A DNA stretch of 64,000 nucleotides from Eriocheir sinensis (lineage: Eukaryota; Arthropoda; Malacostraca; Decapoda; Varunidae), in NCBI RefSeq assembly GCF_024679095.1, contig NW_026110837.1, forward strand, positions 1 to 64,000, read 5' to 3'. The translations under genes and the position numbers were made by a program. Under the pieces are notes generated by a model that made no database searches, was not told where the DNA came from, and saw nothing but the letters and a program-made list of their open reading frames with translations. Below, in pieces: positions 1 to 10,873 of the stretch; the first letter of the stretch is position 1; each line of letters starts with the position of its first letter.

Positions 1-50
1 AAATTGTGTGCCATTGTGAGTGGGTTCACTTAAGATTGGGCTCCAATACG

Positions 51-335
51 CCTCCGTGGTCTAGTGGTCAGCATGCCTGGCTTCTACGCGGGCCCGGGAT
101 CGAATCCCGGCCTGGGCAGTCGGCGTGCAGCTCACCCAGCTGATCATCCTCCCTCTCGGGCTGGTCGATAAATGACTACCTGGGGAAACTGTGGTAACCC
201 GGATGTCACACTGGCCCTGTGTCCCGGGGTAATGGGCTCCCTCTCACCACAGGCTCAAGGCCCAATGTTACGGAGATGAGCACCGAGGCCACGCGCTGCT
301 ACAGCGTATGCCCCAACCTTACCTTTACCTTTATT
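51..335 (+). mobile_element. tRNA-derived SINE, family A (copy 1)
   Basis: A tRNA-like head (about 51-119) carries an A-box-like GTGGTCTAGTGG segment and a B-box-like GGGATCGAATCCC segment. A non-tRNA body follows and ends in CTTTAC-type repeats. A second, diverged copy of head and body lies at about 46410-46618, which shows this is a dispersed family rather than a functional tRNA. The acceptor stem does not pair well. Promoter use by RNA polymerase III is inferred from the boxes only. Confidence 0.75.
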
Positions 336-843
<508 letters not shown>

Positions 844-1464
844 GCATTGAGTAATCTTAGGTCACTTGGTAAAGTGTTCACCTAAGTCCGACCCAAGCTG
901 ACAACATAAACCTCAGCGTGTTTGCAAGCTGAGTGTTTAGAATATTGGCATAATAATAAAAGATGCTGAAAACTGGATTCCACTACTTTATTGAATATAT
1001 GAATAATTATATACTGAATTTGAAATGGAGCTGAGATAAAAAAAAGCTATGTTTTCAGCGGTCATACCATGATCTCATGAAAATAATTAGGTTGACATAT
1101 ATAATTAATTACTACGTATTTTGGTATGATGACCATTGCACGTTAATACCATAGCTTTGCGAGCATTGAGTAATCTTAGGTCACTTGGTAAAGTGTTCAC
1201 ATAAGTCCGACCCAAGCTGACAACATAAACCTAAGCATGTTTGCAAGCTGAGTGCTTAGAATATTGGCATAATAATAAAAGATGCTGAAAACTAGATTCC
1301 ACTAATAGAGTAATTATATACTGAATTTGTAATGGAGCCAAGATAAAAAGCTATGTTTTTCAGTGGTCATACCATGATCTCATGAAAATAAATAGGTTGA
1401 CATATATAATTAATTACTACGTATTTTGTTATGACGACTATTGCACATTAATACCATAGCTTTG
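844..1464. repeat. 319-bp tandem duplication
   Basis: The segment starting GCATTGAGTAATCTTAGG at 844 begins again at 1163. Both copies run through ACCATAGCTTTG with a few substitutions and small indels. No open frame is shared. Confidence 0.9.
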
Positions 1465-2024
1465 AATCCAATGATGAATATCTTCAAGCAAGACACAAAT
1501 AGCAACAGATTGGTCACCAATTCACTCAGTAAACACAATACTCCAGAAAAGTAAACACTGAATTCACAATAAAGTTGTTTTTCCACTTGGAACTTTGTAA
1601 ACAGAAACCAAGTAACCTCGTTTTACTTCACTCATAAGTCATGATGTTCGCGATGTGGTCACCTCGACCTTTCGTTCCTCCTCCCTCACACTGGCAGACG
1701 TCTCTAACAAGCTTTCTTACCACCATTATCTCAATATGAATAACCGGCAGCAATAATTATAAATCATATTCTAAATGACATTTTAATGCAATTTTAATGT
1801 CATCTTTTTCATTTGCATGTGTGTACCTCTCTGCCATGTTGATATGGGTCTGGGTCTGGGTCTCACTATTAACTTTACTTTTAAGTGTTTAGAAGTCCTC
1901 GCCAGCACTCTCAAGTTAATACCAAAGTTAAGAGAAGGTATTAGGCTAATAGTTGTTGAGGATGCACTTTGAGAGTAAAGTTAATACCAAAGTCGAAAGT
2001 TAATACCAAGTTTAGTATTAATAG
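1465..2024. other. No gene seen; degenerate short repeats
   Basis: Nothing coding is recognisable. Between 1860 and 2030 the words AAGTTAATACCAA and GTTGTTGAGGA recur imperfectly, possibly a decayed transposon end next to the hAT fragment. Confidence 0.5.
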
Positions 2025-2796
2025 TTGTCGAGGATACGGGCCCTGGTGTCAGCCTATGCCACGACTCGTGGCATCGAGACCATTTTTGCCAAATTCAGAG
2101 CAGATGCGGAGAATCATTTCCACGACGTGTTCATGAAAGCGGAAGAGCTTTTGGTCGAGGTGGGGTCATCGCATAACACCATCCCTGTGCCACGACTCTG
2201 TGGACGACAGACCCAGCGATCAAATGTTCCGGGCGAGAATGCTGAGGAGTACTACCGCCGGGCGGTGTACATTCCGTTCGTGGACCACGTCTTGGCTGAG
2301 TTGAAGAGTCGGTTCGGCGACGACACAGTGCCTGTCGCACTTCAGCTCAAGCAACTCCTCAAAGGCCCTGAAACAACGGATGTTGCGGCTGTGCTTCAAG
2401 CGACGAAGCTCTACGAGCTCGACATCGAATCCCTGACACTCGTGAAGGCACTGGGCATTGTCTGTTCCGGTCTTCCAAACTATCAAAGAAGCCCAGGCAC
2501 ACGCCGGCACCAGCATGTTCCCCAATCTCGCCATTCTCTTGAAAACTCTGTTGATGCTTCCAGTCTCCAACGCGGAAGCCGGGAGGTCTTTCTCGGCATT
2601 AAAAAGGCTGAAAACCTATCTGAGGAGAACCGTCGGCCAAGAGCGCCTGAACGGACTTGCCCTCCTCTGTGTCCACTATGATATCCCCATTTCAGTCGAG
2701 AGTGATAAGCAAATTCGGCGAAAAAAACCGCCGACTACTCTTTGCTTAGTGAGGCACTTGTTGAATACTTGGGAATTTGTAAATATATTTCTTTAG
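2025..2796 (+). pseudogene. hAT-family transposase, 5'-truncated and frameshifted
   Basis: Two overlapping frames together give the C-terminal part of an hAT-superfamily transposase of the type seen in zinc-finger MYM / P52rIPK-like proteins. The first frame (2025-2480) includes AEEYYRRAVYIPFVDHVLAE. The second frame (2458-2796) holds the dimerisation core LLMLPVSNAEAGRSFSALKR followed by RLNGLALL, a hallmark of the hAT C-terminal domain. A frameshift near 2455-2480 separates them. The catalytic N-terminal half is absent, so the fragment covers about 250 of a usual 500-700 residues. It cannot encode an active transposase. The family call is firm; the subfamily is a guess. Confidence 0.8.
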
Positions 2797-3204
2797 ATCA
2801 GCCAATCTTTGCAAATGTGTTACCTCAATCTGTCAGGACCCAGAAAACGAGGAAACAGAGGAGTGAGATATACAACTGTGTAAACATCTGACAGGACAAA
2901 CACTAACAAAAAGGGTGACATATATAACAGTGTAAGCATCTCAAATACCAAAGAGGGGAAACAACGAGGGTAAAGGAAAACAGATACCCAGAGAGGAAAA
3001 GCAGGTATACAACTGTGTAAACATCTGACAGGACAAACACTAACAAAAAGGGTGACATATATATAAGTGTAAGCATCTCAAATACCAAAGAGGGGAAACA
3101 ACGAGGGTAAAGGAAAACAGATACCCAGACTCAGGTACAGAAAACAGATGCCCAGTGGGCGTGGTCAGAAAGTGTGAACAACCATTGAAAAAGACTCTGA
3201 CCCG

Positions 3205-3212
3205 TGACGTCA
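3205..3212. promoter_or_regulatory. CRE/ATF-like palindrome in the 5' LTR
   Basis: Perfect TGACGTCA, the consensus for CREB/ATF bZIP factors. It is kept in the 3' LTR at 12687-12694. A promoter role in U3 is inferred. Confidence 0.5.
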
Positions 3213-3945
3213 GTCGTGGCGACATGTTATGAGCCAATAATTTAACAGAAAAATCACTGAGGGAGTGTCTTAAGACTGACTCACGAATAGCAGGAAAAGT
3301 AAAACAATACAACATAATGAGCGAGCAGATGGGTGTGACAGGAAGTATTGGCCATTGGTTATGTAGAAAATTAAGGGCGTGTCAAGGATGTAAGTCCGCC
3401 TAAAGCAAAGAAAAATGTGGCCTAGAACTCAGTGTTATGAGTAGACCGAGCTTGGTTCTCGCCTCAAGCAGACCTGCTACTCACTCAGCCGAGGATGGCT
3501 GTTGTGATCTTAATCGTGAGTAGAAATTCGAGAATCTAAGGGAAACCGACTGTATTGTCCTGGAGATTATAATGTAGGAGATGTGAAGTAGGATTGTGAG
3601 TGGGACAGGATTGTGATTATTTGTTTGCGATGTAAAGCAAAGGTAAAACCACTGGGTGTGGTAAAATAATGTGTTTCCATGACTTGCAGTAGATTATACT
3701 ACAGGAATGTGTTATTAGGATTTTGTGAAGAGAGTACATAATGATTGTGATGTAAGCAGAGAGATACAAACCACTGCTTGTGGAACGACGAGTGTTATTA
3801 TTATTGGCAACAACTGAGCACATATTGTAGTATTATGTTTAAGACATGTCGTTTGTCATATGTTGCATCCATTTCTGAATATGCCAGTGTTATGATCGTC
3901 TGAGCATAGAATATTGCGTAAGGCAATTACTTTCATTTAATTTTA

Positions 3946-3951
3946 AATAAA
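3946..3951 (+). promoter_or_regulatory. Polyadenylation signal of the 5' LTR
   Basis: AATAAA followed by a T-rich stretch; the same arrangement occurs in the 3' LTR at 13409-13414. This marks a likely R/U5 region. Confidence 0.55.
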
Positions 3952-4110
3952 TGTATATTTTCTTTTTCCCTTGTTTATCCCCGAACACCAGTCTCCAATA
4001 ACAACTTAAGCCGGATCACGCTACCAGGGATACGAGACGGTGAGATCATTTATGGAGTAATTAATGAGTGATAAAAGAGTTGATTTAATACAAGAAAAGA
4101 AGGGTCCAAA

Positions 4111-4821
4111 ACTGGCGGCAGCGGTATAGGGATAAATAGGGACATGTGCTTACAGTGCTTTTGTTTAATTTACTCTGACGAGAAAACGACTCTTATTTTC
4201 ATTAAGCTTTGCTCGTTTTAAGTGGCGGAAATAATAGTGACGATTTCATTATATAATTAATGGTTCTTCCGGAGGACATGGACTTTGACGATATGGTAAT
4301 GGAAACTCTGGCCAACCACTGTTGTTCTGTAGTGCAATGGGTAGCACACGCGACTCAACCGAGAATTCATGAGTTCCTTCCCGGGCGGAGTGGAGAGGGA
4401 TGGGCAGTCTCTCTCCACCCGCGCCGCGATCCATTCATCAGTGAGAGGGTGTCAGGTGACAGGCAGCGGCAGCGTCCCGCCTCTCAGGTTTGTTTGTTTT
4501 AGGATTGTTACCCCAGGATGGAGGGGAACACGGGGCTCTACGCCTCACAGGGTGGTGGTGTGCCGCGGCGGACATGCAGCCATAGAGTGACTTTATAAAG
4601 GCCTAACCCGCGTCCCCCAGGTGGGAAGTGTAGAGTATGATCTAGAAAAAATGTGAAATACTAAGAAAAGTGTGAGGTATGGATAAAAACTCAAGAATGA
4701 GAAAAAAAAATGAAGCATATGGACAAAAGTGTGAAGTATTAAGATAAATGTGTGAAGTAAGAGAATCAGAGGAAGAGGAGGCCAGGGTAGTGCCCCCCTC
4801 AGTTATCTACTACAAGTAACA

Positions 4822-4853
<32 letters not shown>

Positions 4854-4903
4854 ATATGCACACTTGCAGTGGAAAAAACGGAAAATGAGCGAAGAACAAA
4901 ACA
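4111..4903 (+). other. Expected gag region, not recognisable; possible SINE insertion
   Basis: No gag motif or long frame is visible. At about 4330-4400 a tRNA-like A-box (TAGTGCAATGGGTAGC) and a weak B-box (GAGTTCCTTCCCGG) suggest a tRNA-derived SINE insertion of roughly 300 bp. An (AAAT)n tract lies at 4822-4855. Confidence 0.4.
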
Positions 4904-5175
4904 GGGAGTAACCTTTAATATAATAAGATGAAGGCTATAACGAACAAGGGAGTAACCTTTAATATAATAAGATGAAGGCTATAACGAACAAGGGAGTAAC
5001 CTTTAATATAATAAGATGAAGGCTATAACGAACAAGGGAGTAACCTTTAATATAATAAGATGAAGGCTATAACGAACAAGGGAGTAACCTTTAATATAAT
5101 AAGATGAAGGCTATAACGAAGAAGGGAGTAACCGCCTCACATGAATATAAGGAAAAGAAGGCTATAACGAACAAG
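4904..5175. repeat. 44-bp minisatellite inside the retroelement
   Basis: The word GGGAGTAACCTTTAATATAA recurs at 4904, 4948, 4992, 5036 and 5080, with diverged copies from 5124 on. The 44-bp period is not a multiple of three and each unit contains stops, so it is not coding. Confidence 0.95.
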
Positions 5176-5263
5176 GGAGTGACCTTAAAAATAATGAAAT
5201 GAAGGCTATAATTAACATAACTCAAGAGTAACTTTGTTAGGCAGATCGCACTACTCATGATAA

Positions 5264-5542
5264 TACATATGCAAAAGTGGCAGCACTCCTAGAAACAGGA
5301 GCGTGTGTGAGTTTTTAACGGATGAATTTATTAAAGAATTAAGGCTCGCAGTAAATGACTGTGAAGCGAAACCCGTGAATATTGTCTCTGTGCAAAGATA
5401 CCATATTGAAAATGACGGTAAAAGACAAGTTAATATGGAAGGAAAAAGTAGTTTCCAAGACTTATTGATAACACGCGATGTAGATTTGCCGACTCATATT
5501 ATGTTGAGTACTGATTTGTCGTGTAGCACGAGATTATTTTGA
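5264..5542 (+). pseudogene. Retropepsin-like protease remnant of the retroelement
   Basis: An open stretch reads AALLETGACVSFLTDEF. It resembles the flap-and-active-site start of retroviral-type aspartic proteases, where a hydrophobic pair precedes an acidic residue, Thr and Gly. Here the acidic position is Glu, not the Asp normally required. The frame continues about 85 residues to a stop at 5540. In the family this enzyme matures the Gag-Pol polyprotein. It sits at the right place upstream of RT. It is short, isolated by stops and probably inactive. Confidence 0.55.
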
Positions 5543-5699
5543 AAACATTGCAACTAAATGAGGAACAAAAGAACGAAGCTTAAAACTGATAATAGCAGGG
5601 GAAACCATACAATTATGCCAGGAAAAATATGTCTTATATCTAGAGGTGAAGGATCTTAGCTAAATGTAGATGGAAATGAAGAAGGTCTCACTGAAAATA

Positions 5700-6180
5700 A
5701 GGCCGTACGTTGCCAAGCAGCGGAACCTTTGCAACTGCATGCATCTGTTGCAGGTTACATAACGCTAGTGACGCAACTACAGGCAAGTGAAGCTTTATTT
5801 GAGCCTTGTGTTAGTACTCCTCAGGCTAGAGTCTTGTGCTCAGGGATAGTTAAGTTAACCCCTTCATCTGACAATCAAAGATCTTATGTCACTGTGGCGT
5901 ATTTGAATATTGAAAGTGTGTGTAAAGATAGATGATAATACAACGTTAGGATTTGTGAAGCCTGTCACTCATGAGCAATACGCTGATCTGCCACAAGTAT
6001 CTAGTGTACAGACCGCTGACACAGCTAAAACAGACTTGAAGCCCGCAGAGCTTGAAGTAAGGAAGAAAAGCCTCTATCAAATTGTTGACGCTAAATTCCC
6101 AAGTGAAGAGAGATAATCAGGTTTTAAAGTCCTTAATAGATAAATATATAACAGTGTTTTCCACAGAACAAGAACCATTA
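5700..6180 (+). pseudogene. Protease-RT linker region, broken
   Basis: Short overlapping frames at 5729-5935 and 5910-6116 carry no motif that I can name. Their position between protease and RT and their ordinary codon-like composition suggest decayed polyprotein linker. Confidence 0.3.
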
Positions 6181-7041
6181 ACAGTAACGCCCTATTTTTT
6201 CAAGCACCATCAAGCAAAACACTGATGAAGTAGTGTACAGGCGTCCATATAACATTCCTATCAGTTATCATGACAGAGTAAATGAGCAACTTATATCGCT
6301 CTAGCAACAAGGTGTGATTCGCCCTTCGCGATCACCCTGTAATGCCCCACTTATCCCAGTGCCAAAAAAAAGATGGAGGACTACGACTTTGTCTGGACTT
6401 CCGGGCACTTAATAAAACACTACGGGACGACCGGTACCCACTCCCTAATATAACCACCATACTCAATCAATTGGGAGATAGTAAGTTTTTTTTCATGCCT
6501 AGACTTGAAACAGGGTTACCATCAAATCCCCCAAGATGAAATCAGCAGAGAGAAGACGGCATTTTCTTCTCCAGCAGGACATTGGGAATTTACTTCCCTC
6601 CCCTTTGGCCTTAAAACAGCCCCGTCCTGCTTCAAGAAAATAATAAACACTGTCCTTACAGGACTATTAAGCAACAAGGTTCAGGTGTACCTTGATGACA
6701 TAATTATCCTGGGCGATATATTTTCTAATCACGCAGATAACTTAGAACAAATTCTGGATCGCTTAAAGGAAGCCAAACTGACTCTTAAGATGGAGAAGTG
6801 TAACTTTTTTAAGGACAAAGTAGATTACCTGGGCCATGTCATCAGCTCAGAGGGAATAAGACCTCAGTCTAGCAAGCTGGAGGCCATACAAAACGTCCCG
6901 GACCCTCAAACTGTTCATGATTTACAGTCATTTCTTGGATTGACTAATTATTATCGCAAATTTATTGCAAATTATTCACAAATTGTTGCTCCTTTTCTAA
7001 AGATTTACAAAGGGAAGAAAGGTACACAAAAAAATAAATAA
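6180..7041 (+). pseudogene. Reverse transcriptase of the LTR retroelement, frameshifted
   Basis: Pieces in three frames make a Ty3/gypsy reverse transcriptase, the enzyme that copies element RNA into DNA. The first piece (about 6210-6350) ends its first stretch at a TAG near 6302. A shift follows at a run of A near 6362. The second piece (6342-6539) has KKDGGLRLCLDFRALNK and DRYPLPNI. Another shift occurs at a T run near 6486. The third piece (6505-7041) has GYHQIP, the LPFG motif, the active-site YLDD motif, and the thumb region from YLGHVISSEG to SFLGLTNYYRKF. The catalytic YLDD is intact, but three breaks prevent a full-length product. Homopolymer runs at two of the breaks leave sequencing error possible, but the number of stops elsewhere argues for real decay. 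Confidence 0.9.
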
Positions 7042-7054
7042 ATAAATAAATAAT

Positions 7055-7500
7055 TAAAACTCCACTCATATGGACGGATGAAACAAAAATTGCGTTCTCA
7101 ACCCTTAAGGATAGAATGCTTGGTACAGTCACTCTACGCATCCTACTACAATACTGGTGGAGTATTGCAATAACAGGATAATGATGATAAACTTAGACCT
7201 GTATATTTTTTTGTGAGAAATTGAATACGGCAGAACAGCGGAACAGTATAGTTGAACGAGAGGCTTTAACTGTAATTTATGGGTTACACGTAAACCGCCC
7301 ATTAATACTGGGTTACCCTGTTGAGATCCACACGGATCACAGACCTTTAGTATGATTGTTACAGGTGACTAGTCCCAACGGCAGGATAGCTAGATGGCAG
7401 ACTCTCATGAGTGAGTATGGTTTTACAATCAATCATTTGCCTGGCAAGGAAAATATAGTAGCAGATTTTTTTTTATCAAGGATGAAGGCTCACAGGACAC
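7055..7500 (+). pseudogene. RNase H domain of the retroelement, broken
   Basis: Downstream of RT, short pieces in changing frames match the RNase H and tether region of Ty3/gypsy polymerases. Examples are ILGYPVEIHTDHRPL-like and INHLPGKENIVAD-like stretches, with many stops between them. The domain would degrade the RNA strand of the RNA:DNA hybrid. Order and spacing support the call; there is no usable reading frame. Confidence 0.65.
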
Positions 7501-7800
7501 TGAGATTGAATTAGAAGGACACGCGCGATAATGTTTGTGGATGGGGAACAACAAAAACCGTGGAACACGTGGATAATGAGGGGCAAGGTATTCCACTAGT
7601 GTAGAAAAAGAAACAGGCGCCGAAAAATGAGAAAATAAAATATATGATATGTATGGACCTGAATAGTGAGTGTATTGGCCACACACTTGACTGGAGTATT
7701 CAGGAGATTAGTGAGCTGCGTGATGAGCAGCCAGCATATAAGTATGCTAAAAGAAGGAAGCCCCATGAAGGAAAATTGAGCAAAGACTCAGAGAAAAAAG

Positions 7801-8185
7801 GCATAATGTGAGATGCCGCCCCTGTTAGAGGTACAGGTGGAAAATGTGTTATATTGTGTTGAAGATGGGCATAATGTGAGATGCCGCCCCTGTTAGAGGT
7901 ACAGGTGGAAAATGTGTTATATTGTGTTGAAGATGGGCATAATGTGAGATGCCGCCCCTGTTAGAGGTACAGGTGGAAAATGTGTTATATTGTGTTGAAG
8001 ATGGGCATAATGTGAGATGCCGCCCTTGTTAGAGGTACAGGTGGAAAATGTGTTATATTGTGTTGAAGATGGGCATAATGTGAGATGCCGCCCCTGTTAG
8101 AGGTACAGGTGGAAAATGTGTTATATTGTGTTGAAGATGGGCATAATGTGAGATGCCGCCCCTGTCAGAGTTACAGGTGGAAATA
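7801..8185. repeat. 68-bp minisatellite between RNase H and integrase
   Basis: The word GCATAATGTGAGATGCCGCC recurs at 7801, 7869, 7937, 8005, 8073 and 8141 with almost no divergence. The 68-bp period is not a multiple of three, so it shifts the polyprotein frame. The near identity of the copies points to recent expansion inside an old element. Confidence 0.95.
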
Positions 8186-8199
8186 AATGATGTGTTTTA

Positions 8200-8710
8200 G
8201 TGAGTCCGTACGGAGAAGCCACTAAGGTGGTGATTCTACCCCCCAAGTATTTCCAAGGCGATAACTCTGGCTCATTCGTCGCCACTGCAGGGCACGGAGG
8301 AACCAAAGTTACGTCATGTCGGTGTAGAAAGTTCGCTTTCTGGCCTGGAATGAAACGGGATGTAGAAAATTATGTAAGGAAGTGCGTCATGGTAGTCGTT
8401 TTAAAAGTGAGTTGGGAACTTGCACCCTGCTCCCTGGCGGCAATATCCAGACGTCACCGCTCCTTTTGGAAGAATACACATGGACCTTGTGGGTCCCATG
8501 GGTGTATCGGACAATGTGGTTCGATACGTAATGCCCATAGTTGATGTTTTTAAAAGGTATTTGATTACAGTACCCTTACGGAGTAAGGAAGCCCGCGAAA
8601 TGGCAAGGGCGTTGTACGTGGATGTTGTTTGTGTACACGGTGTTCCTCAGACAGTTGTTACAGGTCAAGGTTCAGAGTTCGTTAATTCCGTGATGCAGGA
8701 GATAAATTAG
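8200..8710 (+). pseudogene. Integrase (zinc-binding and catalytic core) of the retroelement
   Basis: The first piece (8200-8410) has a degraded HHCC-like zinc-binding region ending FWPGMKRDVENYV. The second piece (8420-8710) has the retroviral integrase core: HMDLVGPMG, with the first catalytic Asp; PIVDVFKRYLITVPL; and GVPQTVVTGQGSEF. The second catalytic Asp is expected just before QGSEF, but Gly stands there. The frame stops at TAG (8708-8710), before the catalytic Glu. The enzyme would insert element DNA into the host genome; this copy should be inactive. Confidence 0.8.
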
Positions 8711-8979
8711 AAGCTACCTGTGCGACACGCGAATAACGGCTTACCATACAAATGGAAATGGAATAATAAAGCGCGCAAATTATACTGTTGTTAACATTTT
8801 GAGGAGAATGTTCTAGGAAATGTGTCCGTTTGGGATATAATGCTACTTATAGACATCTTGGCCTATAATCCTGCGTATTATCGCACCATAAAGGAGTCCC
8901 TATTTTATCGAGAGAGACAGAGAGAGGATTTTTAGAGATCCTCCTGTACCCTACACTATGTTAGAAAAAAATTCAGCAG

Positions 8980-9538
8980 CCCTGGTATGATATTTACTCC
9001 TATAAAGAGGAAATGGCTGTATTTGCAAGGAACGTTTATGATATTTACTCCTATAAAGAGGAAATGGATGTAATGCAAGGAAAGTTTATGATATTGACTC
9101 CTATGAAGAGGAAATGGCTGCAGTTGCAAATAAAGTTTATGATAGATGCCAGGTTTACATTGAAAAAGGTAGAGAAGAAATAGAAAATAAATACAAAGCT
9201 TCAAAATCAAAACTATCAACGTTGGAGACAGTGTTCCTCAAACGAGACCACAGAAAAAAGTAAATAAAAAGTTGTAACTTATTTTTGATGGACCCTACAG
9301 GGTAATAGAGAAGATCAGTGATATAATGGTAAAAATTAGGAACTTTAGGACTAGTAAGGTTTCAACGGTCCCCACATATAGAGTAAAAGTCCTTCATGAA
9401 GATTGCATCGACGTGCAGCAATGTCCAACGATTAGGCGAGCATACCCTTTAAATCCAGAGACAGACACTGATCTATTCTTTGCATTGCTCAACCCTGAAA
9501 TCGCTGAGAAAAATTCTACCGAAAATGATAACTCGTAG
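8980..9538 (+). pseudogene. Integrase C-terminal region with in-frame repeats
   Basis: A segment at 8985-9150 holds three near copies of a 51-57 bp in-frame unit (YDIYSYKEEM-like). A charged stretch and a stop follow. A stretch containing FDGPYRVIEK comes next, then the ORF at 9326-9538 (VKIRNFRTSKVSTVP, YRVKVLHEDCI). GPYRV followed by basic, beta-rich sequence is typical of Ty3/gypsy integrase C-termini that bind DNA. Stops at about 9260-9275 break it. Confidence 0.6.
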
Positions 9539-10053
9539 CGGAGAGGTGACTGCTACTCATGACACATTAAATAATGTTCGTTCTACAACAGCAATAAACA
9601 GCTGATGCACAGGCCCTACCTTCTCAGGTTACTCCCAAACTTTCAGAGCCACCTCGGCATAGATACAGCCTTCGCTCTTCGACGGTACAAGAGTTGCTTA
9701 ATGTAGTGTCAAAACTAATACGATATAAAACAGGAATAATGTATAAGGATGAAAATGCAATAATTGAGCGGAATTATGACGAAATAAACCACAGATTGAT
9801 TTGACTCTTTCGGTGTACGACTCATTGACACAACACGTGCTGGCCAAAATTTCACACCAACATACTATCTATATTATAGTCCTCACAGACAGAGACTATA
9901 GTACCGTTTAGCCTTACAGAAGATGTTTTAGCTGCATTATATAAAGCACGGATTTTAACTGCTTCGTTACTTGAAATGTTATTCAAATGTCACCTGAGTA
10001 TCCAGCTGTAAAAGCAATAAAATACACACTCTTTAATTTTGAAAAAGACTTCA
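9539..10053 (+). other. Integrase-envelope interval, no intact gene
   Basis: Short frames only. A stretch near 9640-9800 (RYSLRSSTVQELLNVVSKLI) may be the start of a decayed envelope or linker. Confidence 0.3.
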
Positions 10054-10869
10054 GGGGAGCGTCTGCCATGTTCTAAGATATTATATTATCAGAGGATCAC
10101 CATTTTCTCACAGGTGATGTGTACCTTGAGTAGGAACATCATGTACAGTTTTGGTGAAGATTTGTTGAAAAAAAAAATTTATGAATTTTTTTTCAAAAAT
10201 TTCAAAATTTTGAAATTGAAAAAAAGCATATTTAGAGTTTAGATAGCTCAAAAATAAAAACACCACTGGAACGGGCATACAAAATAAGTGTATTCCTAGA
10301 GATTACTTTTCCATTTTTTTTTTTTTTTTTTTTTGTTTTGTTTCTTCAAAGTTTAAACTTAGAAAATTTATATAAAAATTTTGATGATGTTTATCCAGAT
10401 TCTGATCACTAGCATTTATAGCTATTTTTTTCTCTTTCCAACGCTATCTTTATGTTTGTGCTAGGTCCATAAATAACTTAGAAATATCAAATAAATGCGC
10501 GTGTGACCCTGTTTTGAGAAAACGAAGGAAAACTAAATTTATCGATCGCCCATCGATTCTGCTCTCCGATGACAATGTATTGGTAATGAATGTCAATATA
10601 ACTCTAACCCTGTGTAAAAAAATATCCTCTATTGCAAAAATTACGGACATAAAAGCACTGATTCATGTATGCATATTTTGGCGCGTAAAGCGCTCTGTAT
10701 GGCAACACTACCAGATATTTAAAGGGCCGCCAGACCGCGCGAGGATTTAAATTTTAAAAAACTAACCTCGCCACGTGACACCCCATTGTATCCCTGGTAT
10801 GATGAGCCCATAAAGTGAATTTCGAGGAATTAAAAATATTCATCAAAAATACCCCCCCAGACGCTCCCC
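10054..10869. mobile_element. MITE-like insertion, 816 bp, in the retroelement
   Basis: Perfect 12-bp terminal inverted repeats, GGGGAGCGTCTG at 10054-10065 and CAGACGCTCCCC at 10858-10869, are flanked on both sides by TTCA (10050-10053 and 10870-10873), a 4-bp target duplication. The interior is AT-rich and non-coding. The superfamily is not assigned. A 4-bp duplication alone does not decide it. Confidence 0.8.
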
Positions 10870-10873
10870 TTCA

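Larger units (their letters stand above)
2838..4110 (+). repeat. 5' LTR of the retroelement
   Basis: This segment matches 12218-13573 from the purine-rich CAGAAAACGAGG region through AGGGTCCAAAA. It contains a 136-bp internal duplication (starts at 2871 and 3007), a TGACGTCA palindrome at 3205-3212, an AATAAA polyadenylation-like signal at 3946-3951 and a T-rich stretch after it. The left boundary is approximate because the purine tract that should precede an LTR is also shared by both copies. Confidence 0.85.

Noticed and set aside
51..119. Possible functional tRNA gene
   Set aside because: The head has A- and B-box-like sequence but a poorly paired acceptor stem, and a SINE body follows that is repeated at 46.4 kb.
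4871..8185. Possible CRISPR-like arrays (44-bp and 68-bp repeats)
   Set aside because: Units repeat without unique spacers, in a eukaryotic retroelement; they are minisatellites.
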